A DNA stretch of 64,000 nucleotides from Carya illinoinensis. Its lineage: Eukaryota > Streptophyta > Magnoliopsida > Fagales > Juglandaceae. Made by a program: the position numbers and the translations under genes. The stretch covers positions 2,046,001 through 2,110,000 of the forward strand of contig NC_056758.1 in assembly GCF_018687715.1 (NCBI RefSeq), read 5' to 3'. Below the pieces are notes generated by a model. It made no database searches, had not been told where the DNA came from, and was given only the letters and a program-made list of their open reading frames with translations. Positions 47,547 through 60,542 of this stretch are shown here, piece by piece (position 1 is the stretch's first letter; each line of letters begins with the position of its first letter).

Positions 47547-47927
47547 GGCTATTGATGTAAACTGTGAAATCACCACTTGTTTATGAAGTTTAAGCTGATA
47601 CGAAGAGATATATTTATTATTTATTTTATATCTTGACACTTCCCCTCACTTGTGGGTTAGACTCCTTCTTATAAGTGGGCCAAACACGTGGAATATTTAA
47701 TTAAATGAGATAAAGTATAGAATTAGGATTCAAACTTAAAACCTCTACTCTAATATCATGTGAAATTGTCACTTGTCCTAAAAGGTTAAGCTAATTGGTA
47801 ACAATAGATTTTGTTAATTACTTTATATCTTAACACAAACAACTGCACTGCATTTTTTTTGTTTGCTATTGGATGGATTTATCGTGAAATTTTCAATTAC
47901 CATTTTTGCTGATAGAAATATACTACA

Positions 47928-48053
47928 TATAGTCACTTTACGTACTTCTTGTACACTCCACTAATACGGGCAGTTATTGTATATTAAAAAAAAATGATGC
48001 AGCTAATCACATTAGTGCAGTGTGTAAGGAGTACTTAAAAGTGACTGTATATA
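47928..48053. mobile_element. Short palindromic MITE
   Basis: TATAGTCACTTTACGTACTT at the left is mirrored by AAGTACTCCTTACACACTGC-type sequence on the complementary strand at the right end (AGTACTTAAAAGTGACTGTA), with ACTCCACTAAT/ATTAGTGCAGT inside. About 125 bp; ends are approximate. Confidence 0.6.
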
Positions 48054-49967
48054 GAATTTTTGTTGCTTGACACAGCCTATGAGTTGCATTATACTGAACA
48101 TGATTAGATAAACGTGCTGCTCTATTTTTTTAACCAGTACTCGAAAACTTTTATATAAGACTCACATTAGGGTGGGTGTAAACATCCCTACACAAGAAAA
48201 CAAAAAAATTGAAAAATAGCCCACCACACTAACCAAGCTTGATTCATTTACATCTCAAGTAGGGAAGACCGGCTCTCTCCAAAAGTTCCCCCTGATCTTG
48301 ATAGAAATCTGTTCCATACCAACATATTCTTGAGAAGTCCCTTTAGAAACTTACTTAGCATAAAAATCTTAATCTCGGATCACCCCTCCAACCCCACAGG
48401 TTCCTGGGTTAGGAAGAAGACTCTCATCCAAATTCGACTTCACCCGGCCTTCCAAAGCAGTAGTTTAACTGCCTTTTAAGGGATATAAGGAATACCAAAA
48501 ATTGCTATATCAGAACAGCCCCCAAATTTTTAGGTTTGAGACCTGAGATAAAGTCTCAGCCAGCATATATTTAACTTAAAAAAGCAACCTATTATACTGC
48601 CAAACTGAACCTCCTTTCTAGCAGAGCATCTCCCAAGCCAAAGACTGCCAAGTGATAATGGGTGGCAAAGATCCAATCACCAAACCAAGCTGTGAACTCT
48701 CCCCTGCCTTCTGGAACCAGTTTATCTTATCAGATCAATGACTGCCCTGAGCGAATTTACTTGCGCACAGAACATGGTCCATGTCTCCTCAGCTGGAGCT
48801 AACAGCAATCACATTTGACATTTTGAAGCCAACGAGATGTGTAATCTGTACATTTCATCTGAAGGAAAGGCTTTTGTAAAAAGCATCTCCACATTAACAC
48901 ACAAACTTTAGCAGGAAGATTGAATAGAGCTACTCAATACACGCTTATACCAATGTTTTCTTGAGACCCGGAGATCTGATTAAAACCCAGGGTGAAAGTT
49001 TTCCAAAAACTTGGCAGTGAAGGAGCTAGTTTGTCACCCTTGCTTTAGCAAAAATGAAACCACTACTGGTCTAAACCTAGTGAGTTACAGGGTTACCTTC
49101 CTTTGGAATCCGAACTGTAAAGTTTTCAGAGGAAAAGAGAGAAGAAGGGCCTGACCTGACCATTGAAAATATCATGACCAGCTTCCAACAATTCCACCAT
49201 AATGAGTGCTCAGAATATGCAGTATCTCTGAAGGGAATAAGAAAACAAAAAAAAGTAATAGTGAAGTTTATTTTTCTCAACGGTAATAGCAAACTTATTT
49301 AAACTTCTTGGCCACAATCTACCTCACTTGAGATTCATAGTCATTAATTCTCGTCCCTTCTATAAAATATATTGCTTCCTAGAATCGCCTAATTGTTGAA
49401 CCATCCAACACCTAATCATTGAAGAATTCAAATTTCATGCATGCATACAAGATTTGACCTGCCTTCACTCTAGGTTCAAGAAGCAAAGAAAAAAACAAAA
49501 CAAAAGATGGGTACGATTGAAATATTCATTGAACGTTCTTGATCTCAGATGCGTCAATATCTACTCCTCATTCCATAAAGCATTACATCCGACGGAGAAA
49601 ATTGTGCAAACATTTGAAGATTCCAGTACTGTATGAATTAGGAACCCTTGCATTTATTATCTTTCATAACAAGAAAAAGTTCATTACAAGCTTAGTCTTG
49701 CGCATGCGAGCAGCTCAATACATACAATCTATGTTCTCTATACTTCCCTTTGTTACAAACTTCCACCAACTACTAACGCAGCTTAGCTGAAACACCATAC
49801 AACCACGTTTGACATCATACCACTCTTCTGGCACTGCAGAATCTGAGTTATATGCATAAAACAGTATTCATAACATAGTCACCACCCCTTCTTCCATATA
49901 CATAAGACCGCTACTTTACTCGGAAAAACACCGAAAGAGAGCACTAAACACATTCTCCGGCAGATCC

Positions 49968-51348
49968 TCAAGCATTCACTACAGTCCCACCTTCAAAAAA
50001 AATTGCCAAAAGATAAAAATGGGTCATCAATATCGACTAAAAGTTCCTAATACTTGCATAATTTGCAGCTTAATTGATATAACTAAAACTTACCATTAGG
50101 GTGTAAAACCTGGCCAGTCATGTAAGAGGAGCAATGGTTGCAAGCAAGGAAGACAAAGCAAGGTGCAACCTCAGCAGGCTGACCAGCCCTTCCCATAGGG
50201 ACTTCAGACCCGAACTTAGTAACCTCTTCCTCGTTGAATGATGCCGGTATTAATGGTGTCCAGATCGGTCCGGGGGCGACGCCATTGACACGTATGCCTC
50301 TTGATGCGAGATTAAGTGCTAGAGCTCTCGTGTAAGCCACGATTGCACCTTTGGTTGAGGTGTAGTCGATCAGTGTGCTGTGTCCCTTGTATGCATTCAC
50401 GGATGTAGTATTGATGATGGAGCTCCCTCCTTTCATGTGCTTCAAAGCGTGTCTATGATCATCACCATCATCAGTTATTATCAGGATCCTTGTGATGTGA
50501 AGAAGAAAAGTTAGATTTTTCGAGTGTAATTTCAGTTAGTTTTTACCTTACTGTGAAGAAGTAAGAGAAGATATTGGTTCTGAACACACTCAGAAGCCTT
50601 TCCTCATTGATCTCCTCCACCGAGGAAGCCTTGTACTGCTTAGCCGCGTTGTTAACCAGTATATCAATACGGCCATAGGAACTCACCACTTCTTCAACTA
50701 CCATTCTGCAATTTTCATCAAATCCCAAATCGGCTGCTATAGCGATTGGCTCTTTTGCATCAGCGGTCTTCGACTTTTTGATTATGTGGAGTGTTTCCTG
50801 AGCATCCTTGTCCTCCTGATTCTTCACAAATGTAAAGGCCACGGTAGCACCCTCCAGTGCAAAGTAGTGGCATACCGCCCGCCCAATCCCCGAGTCCCCG
50901 CCAGTCACTAGCGCCACCTTCCCCTGCAAAACTTCCACGTTATTTTTACTAGTGCCTGCATTACTTAATTACTGCTTATCCAAATGAAAAGCAAACATTT
51001 CAAGGATTCTAAGGACCTCTAACTTGAGGTGTCCATGAAGAAAACATCTAACAAATCATGTGAGAATTATCATGATCTAGATCTAGTTGTGCGCGCGCGC
51101 GCAGTCTCACATCAATGGACACAGTCACATAGACGACCCCTGCCGCCCTGCGCATGTGTTTGCATAGAAGACTTGTGGATATGTGAAATCTATGCATGAA
51201 GTTGAGGTGAAATCAGAAAGCATACATGAAGTTTATTGGAAGGCTTGTAGTCTGGGCTTGAAAACTGAGGGGTGGGTTCCATGACATGCTCTTTCCCAGG
51301 CTGTGTCTCCTGCCTCTGTGGTGGAAACTGCTGGCCACAGGAAGCCAT
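49968..51348 (-). CDS. Glucose and ribitol dehydrogenase homolog (short-chain dehydrogenase), four exons
   Basis: Exons on the minus strand 51348-51226, 50923-50547, 50452-50094 and 49990-49968 join in phase to 293 residues. The N-terminal FPPQRQETQPGKEHVMEP is typical of the plant glucose/ribitol dehydrogenase group. The Rossmann motif VTGGDSGIGRAV, ILVNNAA, Ser in INTTS and YTSTKGAIVAYT (catalytic Tyr-x-x-x-Lys) are all present. PGPIWTPLIPASF and HPNGGTVVNA close the protein. These NAD(P)-dependent enzymes act on sugars or other alcohols; many are induced in seeds and by abscisic acid. The start ATG is conserved with the neighbouring paralog. The last exon is only 23 nt and easily missed; ending the frame at 50083 would be wrong. 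ACGTG elements lie 195-250 bp upstream. Confidence 0.92.
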
Positions 51349-51540
51349 TCTTCCAAACACTCCAATGGGTGGTCTACGTCGTAGTAGTTCCTGGAAATGT
51401 CTCCGATAAAGGAGTCGTTAATCAGTGAGATTTTGAGGTCTAGCTTACAAATATTGATGAGGTTAAATTTTGATATGCATGGGGGTGGCTGAAATTGGGT
51501 TGGGTTAATATAGGTGTGTTAGGAATGAGGACACGCGGGG

Positions 51541-51600
51541 GTACGTGGCCAGAGGGGGCGTCAACGTGTCGGATGAGTCGCATGCAGCGGACACGTCTTT
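51541..51600 (-). promoter_or_regulatory. ABRE-rich promoter block of the intact dehydrogenase
   Basis: TACGTGGCC (51542-51550), TCAACGTGTCGG (51561-51572) and GGACACGTCT (51589-51598) are ACGT-core elements of the abscisic-acid response type. A matching block precedes the paralog at 55141-55200. Confidence 0.55.
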
Positions 51601-53712
51601 AGAACCGGATCATCCACTGTCCTGTGAGTCAGGATTCTTATTTGGAAGAGCTCTTAAGTTCTCGACTCGGGGCGAGCCAATATCTCTCATCTAAACAGGC
51701 CCAGTTCCTGAATTCAGCCAGTTTGTAGGCATGGCGTGGTAGTTTATAGATATCAAGAATGATATATCATGCCACATTAATGCATATGTAACTATTTTGA
51801 CGACATGACACATAAGCATTGACACTTAATCATGAAAAGGTTTCACTGTGTACCATGTACACAACACTCCTTATAAATATTAATGGTCTTAACAGAGGTG
51901 ATATGTATATAAAAAGACCCCAAAAATTGATGCAACACAATACGTCACATTAGTCTTTTTTTATTCTTTTTGTCATCATTTTCCCCCCTCCCATGCGCCC
52001 CTCCCCTCCTACCCATTCCCACTCCCTTTCTCAAACCCTCGAGACCCCCCATCTCTGCCGTCCAATGCTGCTGCAACCCAGCCATCTTCCTGCCATTCCC
52101 TTTCTCAAACCCTCAAGACACCCCATCTCTCCTGTCCAATGCCATTGCGACCCAACCATTTTCCTTGCCCTCACCGACGTTGTTGTCCCTTATCGATAGG
52201 TTCTCTCTCTCTACTCTACCCTAAGAAAGGAAAATGGGAGAAGGGACGAGGGCTAGAGGGAAGTTAAAAATTAATTAATTAATTAATTAATTAAATTAAA
52301 TTATAAAAAAAAAATACTTAATTGATGTGGCACATTGGCAGTGTGCTAAGTCAGTTTGTGAGATCCTTAATTTTGTGTCTCTAATATTTTTCTTATCTTA
52401 ATTCCATTAAGATGAAAAGTTCTACAAACATAAAAAGATCCCATAAAAATAAACTAACAAACTAAAATGATTTCATATAATACATTAGATTTTATTTATG
52501 GCTATCTAATAAACTCATTGCTATATACACAAAAGTAAGTTTAATGCCCAGTGAGGTTCATTGAGAAGATGCATCTTAGTTGCGGTTCAAATTCAGTATA
52601 CAATAAGGATGGTAATTAAAAAAATTATCAGGATGCATTATGGTAAGCAAAGTTTATCGATCTGTTCATTCAATAAGAAATTAAATGGCAAAGGGACTTT
52701 AATGGATCGCGAAGCTGAATATAAATTGCCTTCTGGTTTGTTTCTTTAACATATATGCATGTTTCAACCTCTAAACCTTTTATATATACCTTGATCAATC
52801 TTCTTTTAACATCATAATCATTATAAATTTGAGAATGGGATGATCAATTCCGAGCCCAGGTCCAGCTTGCTCGATCTCTCATGTGTTTTCTCGTAGCGTA
52901 CTCGACGTAATTTTGTTAGCTACGTACTGCGCTAGCTATAGTACCTTGGTTTATGAAGAAGGTTCTCGCGCTCTCTACAGACCTTGGTTTGTTCTTCCTT
53001 TCCGGGAAGAAAATATAACAACACATTAATGTTTCACTCGTACATATATATACCGCGCATATGGTAAAACATAGAATTCTGCTACGTACATACTGCCTAG
53101 ACCTCTCCACTGCTGCATTGCATGCATATACGCAGCTAATTCCATTAATTCTTAAGGCTCGTGGTGCAATGTTGTTGTATGGTACCATTCCTTCTGATCA
53201 TCCACCAATTGGCCGGTCTAGCTATTACTGAAAGCTTATGATCGAAACGCATATAATTAATTGATGCATGCTTAGATTATACGTAAATTAAACTGATAGA
53301 TATATAGCATTTTGTTACAGTACTCATAGCTAGCTTGAGATGTTCATGTTTAAACAAAGACCAACAGATACATAAGTTTTACAGCCTCAGCCATGCAACG
53401 ACCAGATCACCACATGCATGTCGACACAGATCAAGCTTTCGTACGTTATACATATATAAACATCTTTTTTTGCTTTCGAATTTTGTACTTTACATTACAA
53501 ACTTCACTTGGCTAGTAGTAACCCTATATTATATGCATATTAAAACCCATCTGTTGCTAGCTTGATCTTTCCCCGCTAGCTAGACTCCACAAAACAGCCC
53601 ATGGACACAGTTACCAATCTTTCCTTCATATACAAGACGACTAATCCCATGCATTCTCGAAAGATACCAACAAAGCCACCAAGCAAGCAAGTTTCCACGA
53701 CCCCTCAGGGCC
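51601..53712. other. Spacer between the two dehydrogenase genes
   Basis: It contains a pyrimidine-rich 74-bp tandem repeat (52023-52096 and 52097-52170) and a (TTAA)n run at about 52272-52295. No gene recognised; frames in the pyrimidine-rich part are low-complexity. Confidence 0.5.
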
Positions 53713-54262
53713 TCAGCCATTCACTACGGCCCCACCTATAAAAACATATACAGCCCAAAGGAGAAATCTCTAACCAAAAATAAATAAATAGCAAATGCAC
53801 AAGTTGCAGCTAAATTAATGAGCAAACTTACCATTGGGGTGTAGAACCTGGCCAGTCATGTAAGAGGAGCAATGGTTGCAAGCAAGAAACACGTATGTTG
53901 GTGCAACCTCAACAGGCTGACCTGCCCTTCCCATCGGCACGTCAGAGCCGAACTTAGCGCATTCTTCCTCGCTGAATGATGCCGGTATTAATGGCGTCCA
54001 GATGGGCCCTGGGGCAACGCCATTGACACGTATTCCCCTCTGTACTAGATGGAGAGCCAGAGCCCTCGTGTAAACCACTATTGCTCCTTTTGTTGCTGAG
54101 TAATCGATCAGTCTCTTACTTCCCCTGTATGCAGTCAAGGATGTCGTATTGATTATGGAGCTCCCTGCTCTCATGTGCTTCAGAGCGTGCCTATCACCAT
54201 CAGTTATATATATAATCAAGGCCACATCAATTGCATGTTTTGACGACATATAATTAATGTAA

Positions 54263-54302
<40 letters not shown>

Positions 54303-54903
54303 TTCGTTTTTACCTGACTGTGAAAAAGTATGAAAAGACGTTGGTCCTAAACGCCCTCTCAAGCCTTTCCTCATCAATCTCCTCCACTGAGGTGGTCTTG
54401 TGCTGCTCAGCCGCGTTGTTCACTAAGATATCAATCCGGCCATAAGCATTCACCACTTCATCAACCACCCTTCTGCAATTTTCATCATATCCCAAGTCGG
54501 CCGCTATTGCCATTGGTTCTTTTGCATCAGGCGTCTTTGATTTTTATTATCATGAGTGTGTCCTGGGCATCTTTATCCTCATGAGCCTTCACAAATGTAA
54601 AGGCCACGGTTGCACCCTCCAGAGCAAAGGAGTGGCACACGGCCCGTCCAATCCCCGAGTCACCGCCAGTCACTAACGCCACCTTTCCCAGCAAAACTTT
54701 CACGTTATAAGTCAATTTTAATCATGCCCGCATTAATGGAGGCTCGTAATATTAATATGAATCAGAAAAAAAGAAAATACATGAAGTTTATTGGATGGCT
54801 TATAGTCTGGGCTTTCAAACTGAGGGGTAGGTTCCATGACATGCTCCTTCCCAGGCTGTGTCTCCTACCTTTGTGGTGGAAACTGCTGGCCACCTGAAGC
54901 CAT
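53713..54903 (-). pseudogene. Glucose/ribitol dehydrogenase paralog with three inactivating lesions
   Basis: Four exons align with the intact neighbour: 54903-54781, 54688-54314, 54190-53832 and 53735-53713. Exon 1 has a stop at codon 13 (TAG where the paralog has CAG). The acceptor before exon 2 reads CTG instead of CAG. Exon 2 is 375 nt against 377, a two-base loss after DTLMIIK that shifts the frame to a stop. Exons 3 and 4 are still open (YSATKGAIVVYT, HPNGGAVVNG). It was a short-chain dehydrogenase; it now cannot give a full enzyme unless translation starts downstream and repairs the shift. Confidence 0.9.
54272..54298. repeat. (AT)n microsatellite in the dehydrogenase pseudogene intron
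   Basis: About 27 bp of AT repeat between exons 2 and 3. Confidence 0.9.
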
Positions 54904-55118
54904 TCTTTCAAACACTCTAAAGGGCCTCTGAGTTGCTGGAAATAAAGCCGGAAAAGAATTATTCCGTTGGGGTTTTGGGAGGATAACAAGGTGGTCTAGA
55001 TCGAGTTGCTAAGGACCTAGAAACAGATATTAAGCGGGAGAGCTTAAAACAATTGAGACCTTGGATATGCATAGGGGAAGCAATTCAAACTGATGCGAGT
55101 TATATAGCTATCTAGTGT

Positions 55119-55200
55119 ACGTGTGGGGCAGGCAAGTGGGGAGACGTGGCAAGACGGGGTGTCAACGTGTCGGGTGAGTTGCCTACTGCGGAGACGTCTG
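55119..55200 (-). promoter_or_regulatory. Conserved ABRE block upstream of the dehydrogenase pseudogene
   Basis: ACGTGTGG (55119), GACGTGGCAAG (55143), GTCAACGTGTCGGGTGAGT (55161) and GGAGACGTCTG (55190) occur in the same order and spacing as upstream of the intact gene. Confidence 0.55.
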
Positions 55201-55287
55201 TGGAAATGGAGATATATTGGATGAAGTAAGGTGGCCGGGGAGTTTCTAGGGTGATCTGGTGGAGACTATTCATGCACTCGAATGTCT

Positions 55288-55294
<7 letters not shown>

Positions 55295-55327
<33 letters not shown>
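55295..55327. repeat. (AT)n microsatellite
   Basis: About 33 bp of TA repeat. Confidence 0.9.
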
Positions 55328-55331
<4 letters not shown>

Positions 55332-57751
55332 TATTCCGGACTCGGGGCGTGTCGTTATCTCTCATGGCGCAGGTCCAGAATTCAGCCAGGTGTAGCAAGC
55401 TAGCTAGTCCAGTTATATATAAGCAAGATCATCTCACCAAAACTTACCAATTTCTATTGAATAAAATTTCTTACAAAACCAACTTTGTCACCGCGCCTTT
55501 ACTTTGGCAAAAATACGAAGGAATATCCCCGACTTGGGGACGGGACTACTGTTTTAGCCGAGTTGTTAGCCCATGACATAAATCCATGTATGTCAACTCG
55601 TATCTTTGCATGTCCGCCACGTGTAAGATCAAGCAATTTATACCTGTCGATTTGGCATCAGTTTTCCATTATATATGCTTCTCATACGAAGTGGCACCTG
55701 CATCGAATTAACTTCTTTCAAAACAAAAAGACAATCCACAGCTAGGTCAGTTAATTCAAAACCTCATCAAAAGGATCATATCCATCTAGTATTACCACAA
55801 GTCCTTCTATCTGTTCGCTAATTATTTCTTCCTTCTTTGGAGCATTCTTATTCGAGTCAAAATACTGTTTCGGTAGTTGTTTCAGTTAATATAATAAATA
55901 TATATATATATGTAAGTGTGTATCATGTATATATATATATATATAGAAAAATTGAAGATTTATAAAATGAATATAAGTTTAAAAAATCACAAATTTGAGT
56001 TGAGAATAAAAACAAAGGGAAATAAATAAAAGAATAGAGAAATTATTAAAAATAATGATATTTTAAAAAAAATGAGGGGACATACTTAAATGTTACAAAA
56101 AAAGTTAAAATTATATAAATACATTTTATATTTTAGAACAAATTAAATACCATTTGAATTTAAAATTTACAAAAATACTATTGAAGCAATAAATCAAAAT
56201 TACAAAAATAATCTAAAACAAAACAGGAGCCAGAATGTGACTAGAATGGCTGAAATGGACTAGAATGTGCTTGAATTTGGAACGAAACGGAACAATGAAA
56301 TTTAGTATACTAGACATTACACCGGACTTGAAAATTACAGCCAAAACGACTGGAAGAGAACAGAATTCAAAATTATGCTTGTATCCTCTCGCAAAAGGTC
56401 TTTGGCAATGATTAGACCATGGGTTCTTTCAGACTTCGTCTCTTTCTCTTGGTGCTTGTCGTCAATGCCGGCTTAGTTTTGGTTCCTTGACTAGTGCTCT
56501 GTAATGGTGTTCAATTTCTACTTCATCTCCCTCTCTTAGTTTCTTGATTTGTAGGTTTTGATCGTAATTTCTGTGGTAGAATGATCAGTTTGTTATATAG
56601 AATGGTATTTTTGTATTAAATAGTTGCGATTCATTCGTTAGGAAGTGAAGACTCATACTCCATCGGTTGATGAGTCTAAAAACTTATTTCGATCGAGTCT
56701 TTACTATTAGCATATTGCATAGACATATTGTCCTTATTTCAATGGCTTCTAATGATAATCAGTTGATATTTTTTTATATATATATTCAAAAATTTAATAT
56801 ACAATCATTTTTACGTATTTTTTATACACTTTACTGATGAGATTAGTTAAATATTAAAAAAAATTAATACAGTTAATCATATTAATAAAATACATAAGAA
56901 ATACACAAAAATCACCATTTCTACCGCTTACATTTAAACATGTATCTCTGTCTCTCTGTTCAAACTTGATCTACCTCTTCAAACATGTATGTAATTCAAG
57001 AGAGAAAATAATAATAATAAGGCCATACCAGCATGTACCACGGGGATGGAGCCTTTGGAGTCTGGACAATGGGCCCGGTCCCTACGTGGGCCCTACAGTG
57101 GTGCCTCTCAGCCCTAGTTTGATCATCATCTTAACCATGAATGCTCTAACTTTTGAAGCACACAAGAAACAAAAAGATCCGGCTACAGCTTGGATCACCG
57201 AATTGGCAAGCAAGGCATGCAGCCCACGTGAAGCACGCAGAGATTCGAAGGTCATGTAAATGGTTCGATATTTAATATTTAATTAAATAAAATAGAGTAT
57301 TATTGAACGTTACTCGTCCCAAAAATTTATACTAATAAAATTAATTATTTTTATTTTATCTTACTATCGAACATATAATAATATCATGTAACAGATTAAT
57401 CTTTGGAATCCAGCCTACAAGGCTTATATTTTAATACATAAGTAATTCTATATATAATGATGAAGTGCATAAACATCGTATAATCATTTTTATAAATTTT
57501 ACGATTATACTTAAAATTACTTATATATATTATCTCTCAATCCAACTTTTTAAGCTGCTCAAGAAGCAAAAAGACCCCATAGCTTGGATCACCTTGACAA
57601 GCAAGGCAACCCAGAAAAAGAAAGGATTCAAATTAGGTCACTTTAGCTTAACAATAACACCCAATGCTCATCTTTTTCTTTCACTCTGATCTTCTGTATG
57701 CAAATATCATAAGGTGCTCAGATATCTCTGCTTGTTGCAGCTGAAGCAGCC
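55328..57751. other. Spacer with MITE-like sequences
   Basis: An A/T-rich block near 56800-56920 has inverted ends (ATTTTTACGTATTTTTTATA against AAATACATAAGAAATACAC) similar in plan to the MITE at 47928. (TA)n runs lie near 55900-55945. Frames at 56966-57259 and 57465-57689 have no recognised motif. Confidence 0.4.
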
Positions 57752-59660
57752 ATGGCCGCCTTCCTCAAACTTCGCCTCCCCATAATTATTTTGCTCATTC
57801 TTCATGGAATGCCGTTTCTTTCTCATTCAGATGGTTGCAGTGGTTAGTTTACGGCGCTTAATTAATTTTTGTTTATATAACTAAATTGCGTTATATGTCT
57901 TATCATGTCTATGTATTTATTGATCTTAGCAATACAATCTTTATAACGCATGATTGTGTAAATCATTAGAATTTATATTACGTTTGGTTATACAGTTCAA
58001 ATAAGATAAGATGTTTTGTTGAAATTTAAATAAAATATTATTATAATATAATTTTTTAATATTAATTTTATTTTGATATTTGAAAAAATTAAATTGTTTA
58101 TTATATTTTATTCAAAAATTTGATAAAATTGTAATGATTATATAAGAATTGAGATGAAATAAGATAGTTTGATTTTGTATAATCATACCAACCAGTCATA
58201 AGTTTTAACAATTTATAGTGCAAATTGAAGCAAAAAAATAAACAATACGTTCGTGGTGCATCAAGCTATAAAATGTAATGCCCTTTATTTTTTATTTTAA
58301 TGTCAGAAAATCTCTTCAAGTTAGGATCCTTCAGATCTATTCTTGTAGAGTAAATTCTGGTCATGTACACTGCACTCTCGAAAGTTTTTCTACATGAAAT
58401 TGGCCAGTTAAATTGCTAACTTTTCACTAGGAGAGTGATTCCAAATAATTGTTTGTATTATGAAGTGTTGAACCTTAAATCTTGAGGGGAGTGATACTCG
58501 ATGAAGTAAAATGCAAAATTTATTTTCCTAATATTATCAAAATTAAGACTTGTTGACAAACTAGTGATCTGTAGTTATTGTTTTTGTGACTTAATTGTAT
58601 GCCATTATCATCATATATCATCACTGAATTTTATTGTGTTTGATTGTAATTAAACATGTTAATTTCTTGACACGGAGTATCTAATTTGTTTTAATGATCT
58701 TACCGGTTTGGATAAGATGAAAACATCTCATTTGTACCCTACAATAATTTTTTCTATCAAAAACACTGTATTTTAACTCTAAATTTTAAAAATATATATT
58801 TAAATAAACAGTAAACGATTCGACTAAAAATTAAAATAGTGAAACTCATACCTTTTTTAAATTTAAAAATTAAATATTATCTCATCTCATCTCATTATTT
58901 AAATACATATTTTTTTTACAAATTATTTCATTACATCTTAACTCAAAAATTTATTTTCATTTAAAATATTTCTTCTCGTCTCAAACGTATCGAAACGAGT
59001 CCATAGTTTCTTTCCTGAGTTTGGATATTAGTAGCTAGGAAAACTAGTCTTAATTGCTGTTTTTATTTATAGTTAATTAACAATAATATCGGACGGCCTG
59101 CAGATGATAGCGATCAACCTACGTCGTCAGATAATAAAGAAGAAAAACAGCTATTCAGAGACATCAACAGCTACAGGTTGTTCGTAAATCTCCCGGTGTT
59201 CATTCCGAACGCCAAGGCAGCTTGCCTTGCTGACAAAATTTCACACCAGTTACAGAAAGACAAACCTTGCCTTGATGCCCAGTCCTACAGGTATACTCCG
59301 GGCACCAAACATCCCCTGAACAGTACTTTCAAAAACGTGGACAGGCTCTTGAGCCACTGTCACATCAACTTCAACACCACTGCAGATGGGGCCATTTTGC
59401 CTGCTTGTGTCACCAAATTAGACCAGATTAATGTGCTTAAAAACTACAGAAATTCTCTGTATGGAAGATATCTTAATGACTCCAAGTTCACTCATGCTGG
59501 GATTGGCTCCGGAGATGACTGGATTGTCGTGATTTTGAGCACTAACACGTCCACGGGAAGCTTTTCCGGTGCTCCAGTATCTTTGGCTCCAAGTTTGCTC
59601 GGCATGGTAATTGCTTCGTTATTCGGCTGCTTGCTTCTGATAAATATCGTGTCTGTCTGA
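57752..59660 (+). CDS. GPI-anchored protein of the At5g19250/At3g06035 type
   Basis: Exons 57752-57842 and 59104-59660 join in phase to 215 residues. Exon 1 is a signal peptide (MAAFLKLRLPIIILLILHG). The mature part has INSYR, AACLADKIS, FKNVDRLLSHCHIN, ILPACVTKL, LNDSKFTHAGIGSGDDWIV and several cysteines, the pattern of this plant family. The C terminus ends in a hydrophobic stretch (LLGMVIASLFGCLLLINIVS) after a small-residue region, as needed for GPI attachment. It should sit on the outer face of the plasma membrane. The biochemical role of the family is unknown. The 1.26-kb intron contains MITE-like sequences. Confidence 0.88.
57980..58200. repeat. MITE-like sequence in the GPI-anchored gene intron
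   Basis: Starts ACGTTTGGTTATACAG, ends TGTATAATCATACCAACCAG, with AAGATAAGATG mirrored by GAAATAAGATAG. The body is A/T-rich. A related block begins near 58690 (GTTTGGATAAGATG) and ends near 58990 (CTCAAACGTATCG). Confidence 0.55.
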
Positions 59661-60054
59661 GAGCTGAAGCTGCGTGCAAGCGTGCATGCCCAGCAGCTAG
59701 TGTCTTAAATTTGTCAGAAAAAATAAAAAGTTTGTATTGAGTTCTCCTGTCAGGAACTGTAGGAGTGAATAAGTGTAGGTATTTTTGTAAATTTTCTGCA
59801 TCATGTGTTGGTTTATTTAATTTGTTACATTATATAAACAAATGTATAAACAAGATGACAATGATCACATTGGTAGGCTTGTGCATATGACCGTCAAATT
59901 AACCGAATTGTCCGAGTGATTCGACCCGACCCGACCCGGCATTTGCCGGGTTGTTAAATGCTCGGTTCACCAACCCGATAAATGATGGGTTTGGATTCCA
60001 AGCATTAAACTGACCGACTTTCTTATCTAAAGACTTCAGTTATCTCAGAACCTT

Positions 60055-60424
60055 AGATTACAAACCAAATCCTCCAATTGCTTTCGTTCCAAAATGGTGC
60101 TAGTGGGTCTGGTAATCCTGCGGTGGCAAGAAGCTGAAGAAATGCGATCTCAACATCATTTTTAACAGCTTCTATGGTGTAGTACACTCTCAATCTGAAA
60201 GCTTTCGCAAGATTTGAAGATTACAAACCAAAACCCCCAATTACTTTTGTTTCGAAATGGTGCTGGTGGGTCTTGTAATCTCACGATGGCATGAAGCTGA
60301 AGAAATGCGATCTCGACATCATTTTTAATGGCTTCTATGGTGTCGTACCCTCTCAATGCGAAAGCTTTCACAAGTTCTCAAGATTAGAAACCAAACCTCC
60401 CAATTGCTTTCATCTCGAAATGGC
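60055..60424. repeat. 163-bp tandem repeat inside the hAT element
   Basis: Units begin AGATTACAAACCAAA at 60055 and 60218 and AGATTAGAAACCAAA at 60381; the third is partial. Confidence 0.8.
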
Positions 60425-60542
60425 TATAATTGAGCACGATCTGTAATGGGCATCACATAAATAACATTGTTAAATAATATTAAGTGGGTTCCTCTTCCTC
60501 TACTTAGAGCTAAGAGAGTATGTGCCTTACAAGAGCTGGTGG

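Larger units (their letters stand above)
46764..49967. other. Spacer between mevalonate kinase and the dehydrogenases
   Basis: No gene recognised. It contains two short poly-A insertions and a small palindromic MITE, listed separately. 48200-49300 is less A/T-rich and unassigned. Confidence 0.45.

Noticed and set aside
48600..48900. Possible zinc-finger remnant of a LINE on the minus strand
   Set aside because: A few cysteines only, with stops and no reverse transcriptase nearby.
50083..50093. Dehydrogenase ending in HPNGKF
   Set aside because: A GTAAGT donor follows HPNG and a 23-nt last exon at 49990-49968 restores the family ending.
51970..52224. Proline-rich frames
   Set aside because: Low-complexity, pyrimidine-rich 74-bp tandem repeat with two competing frames and no start or splice context.
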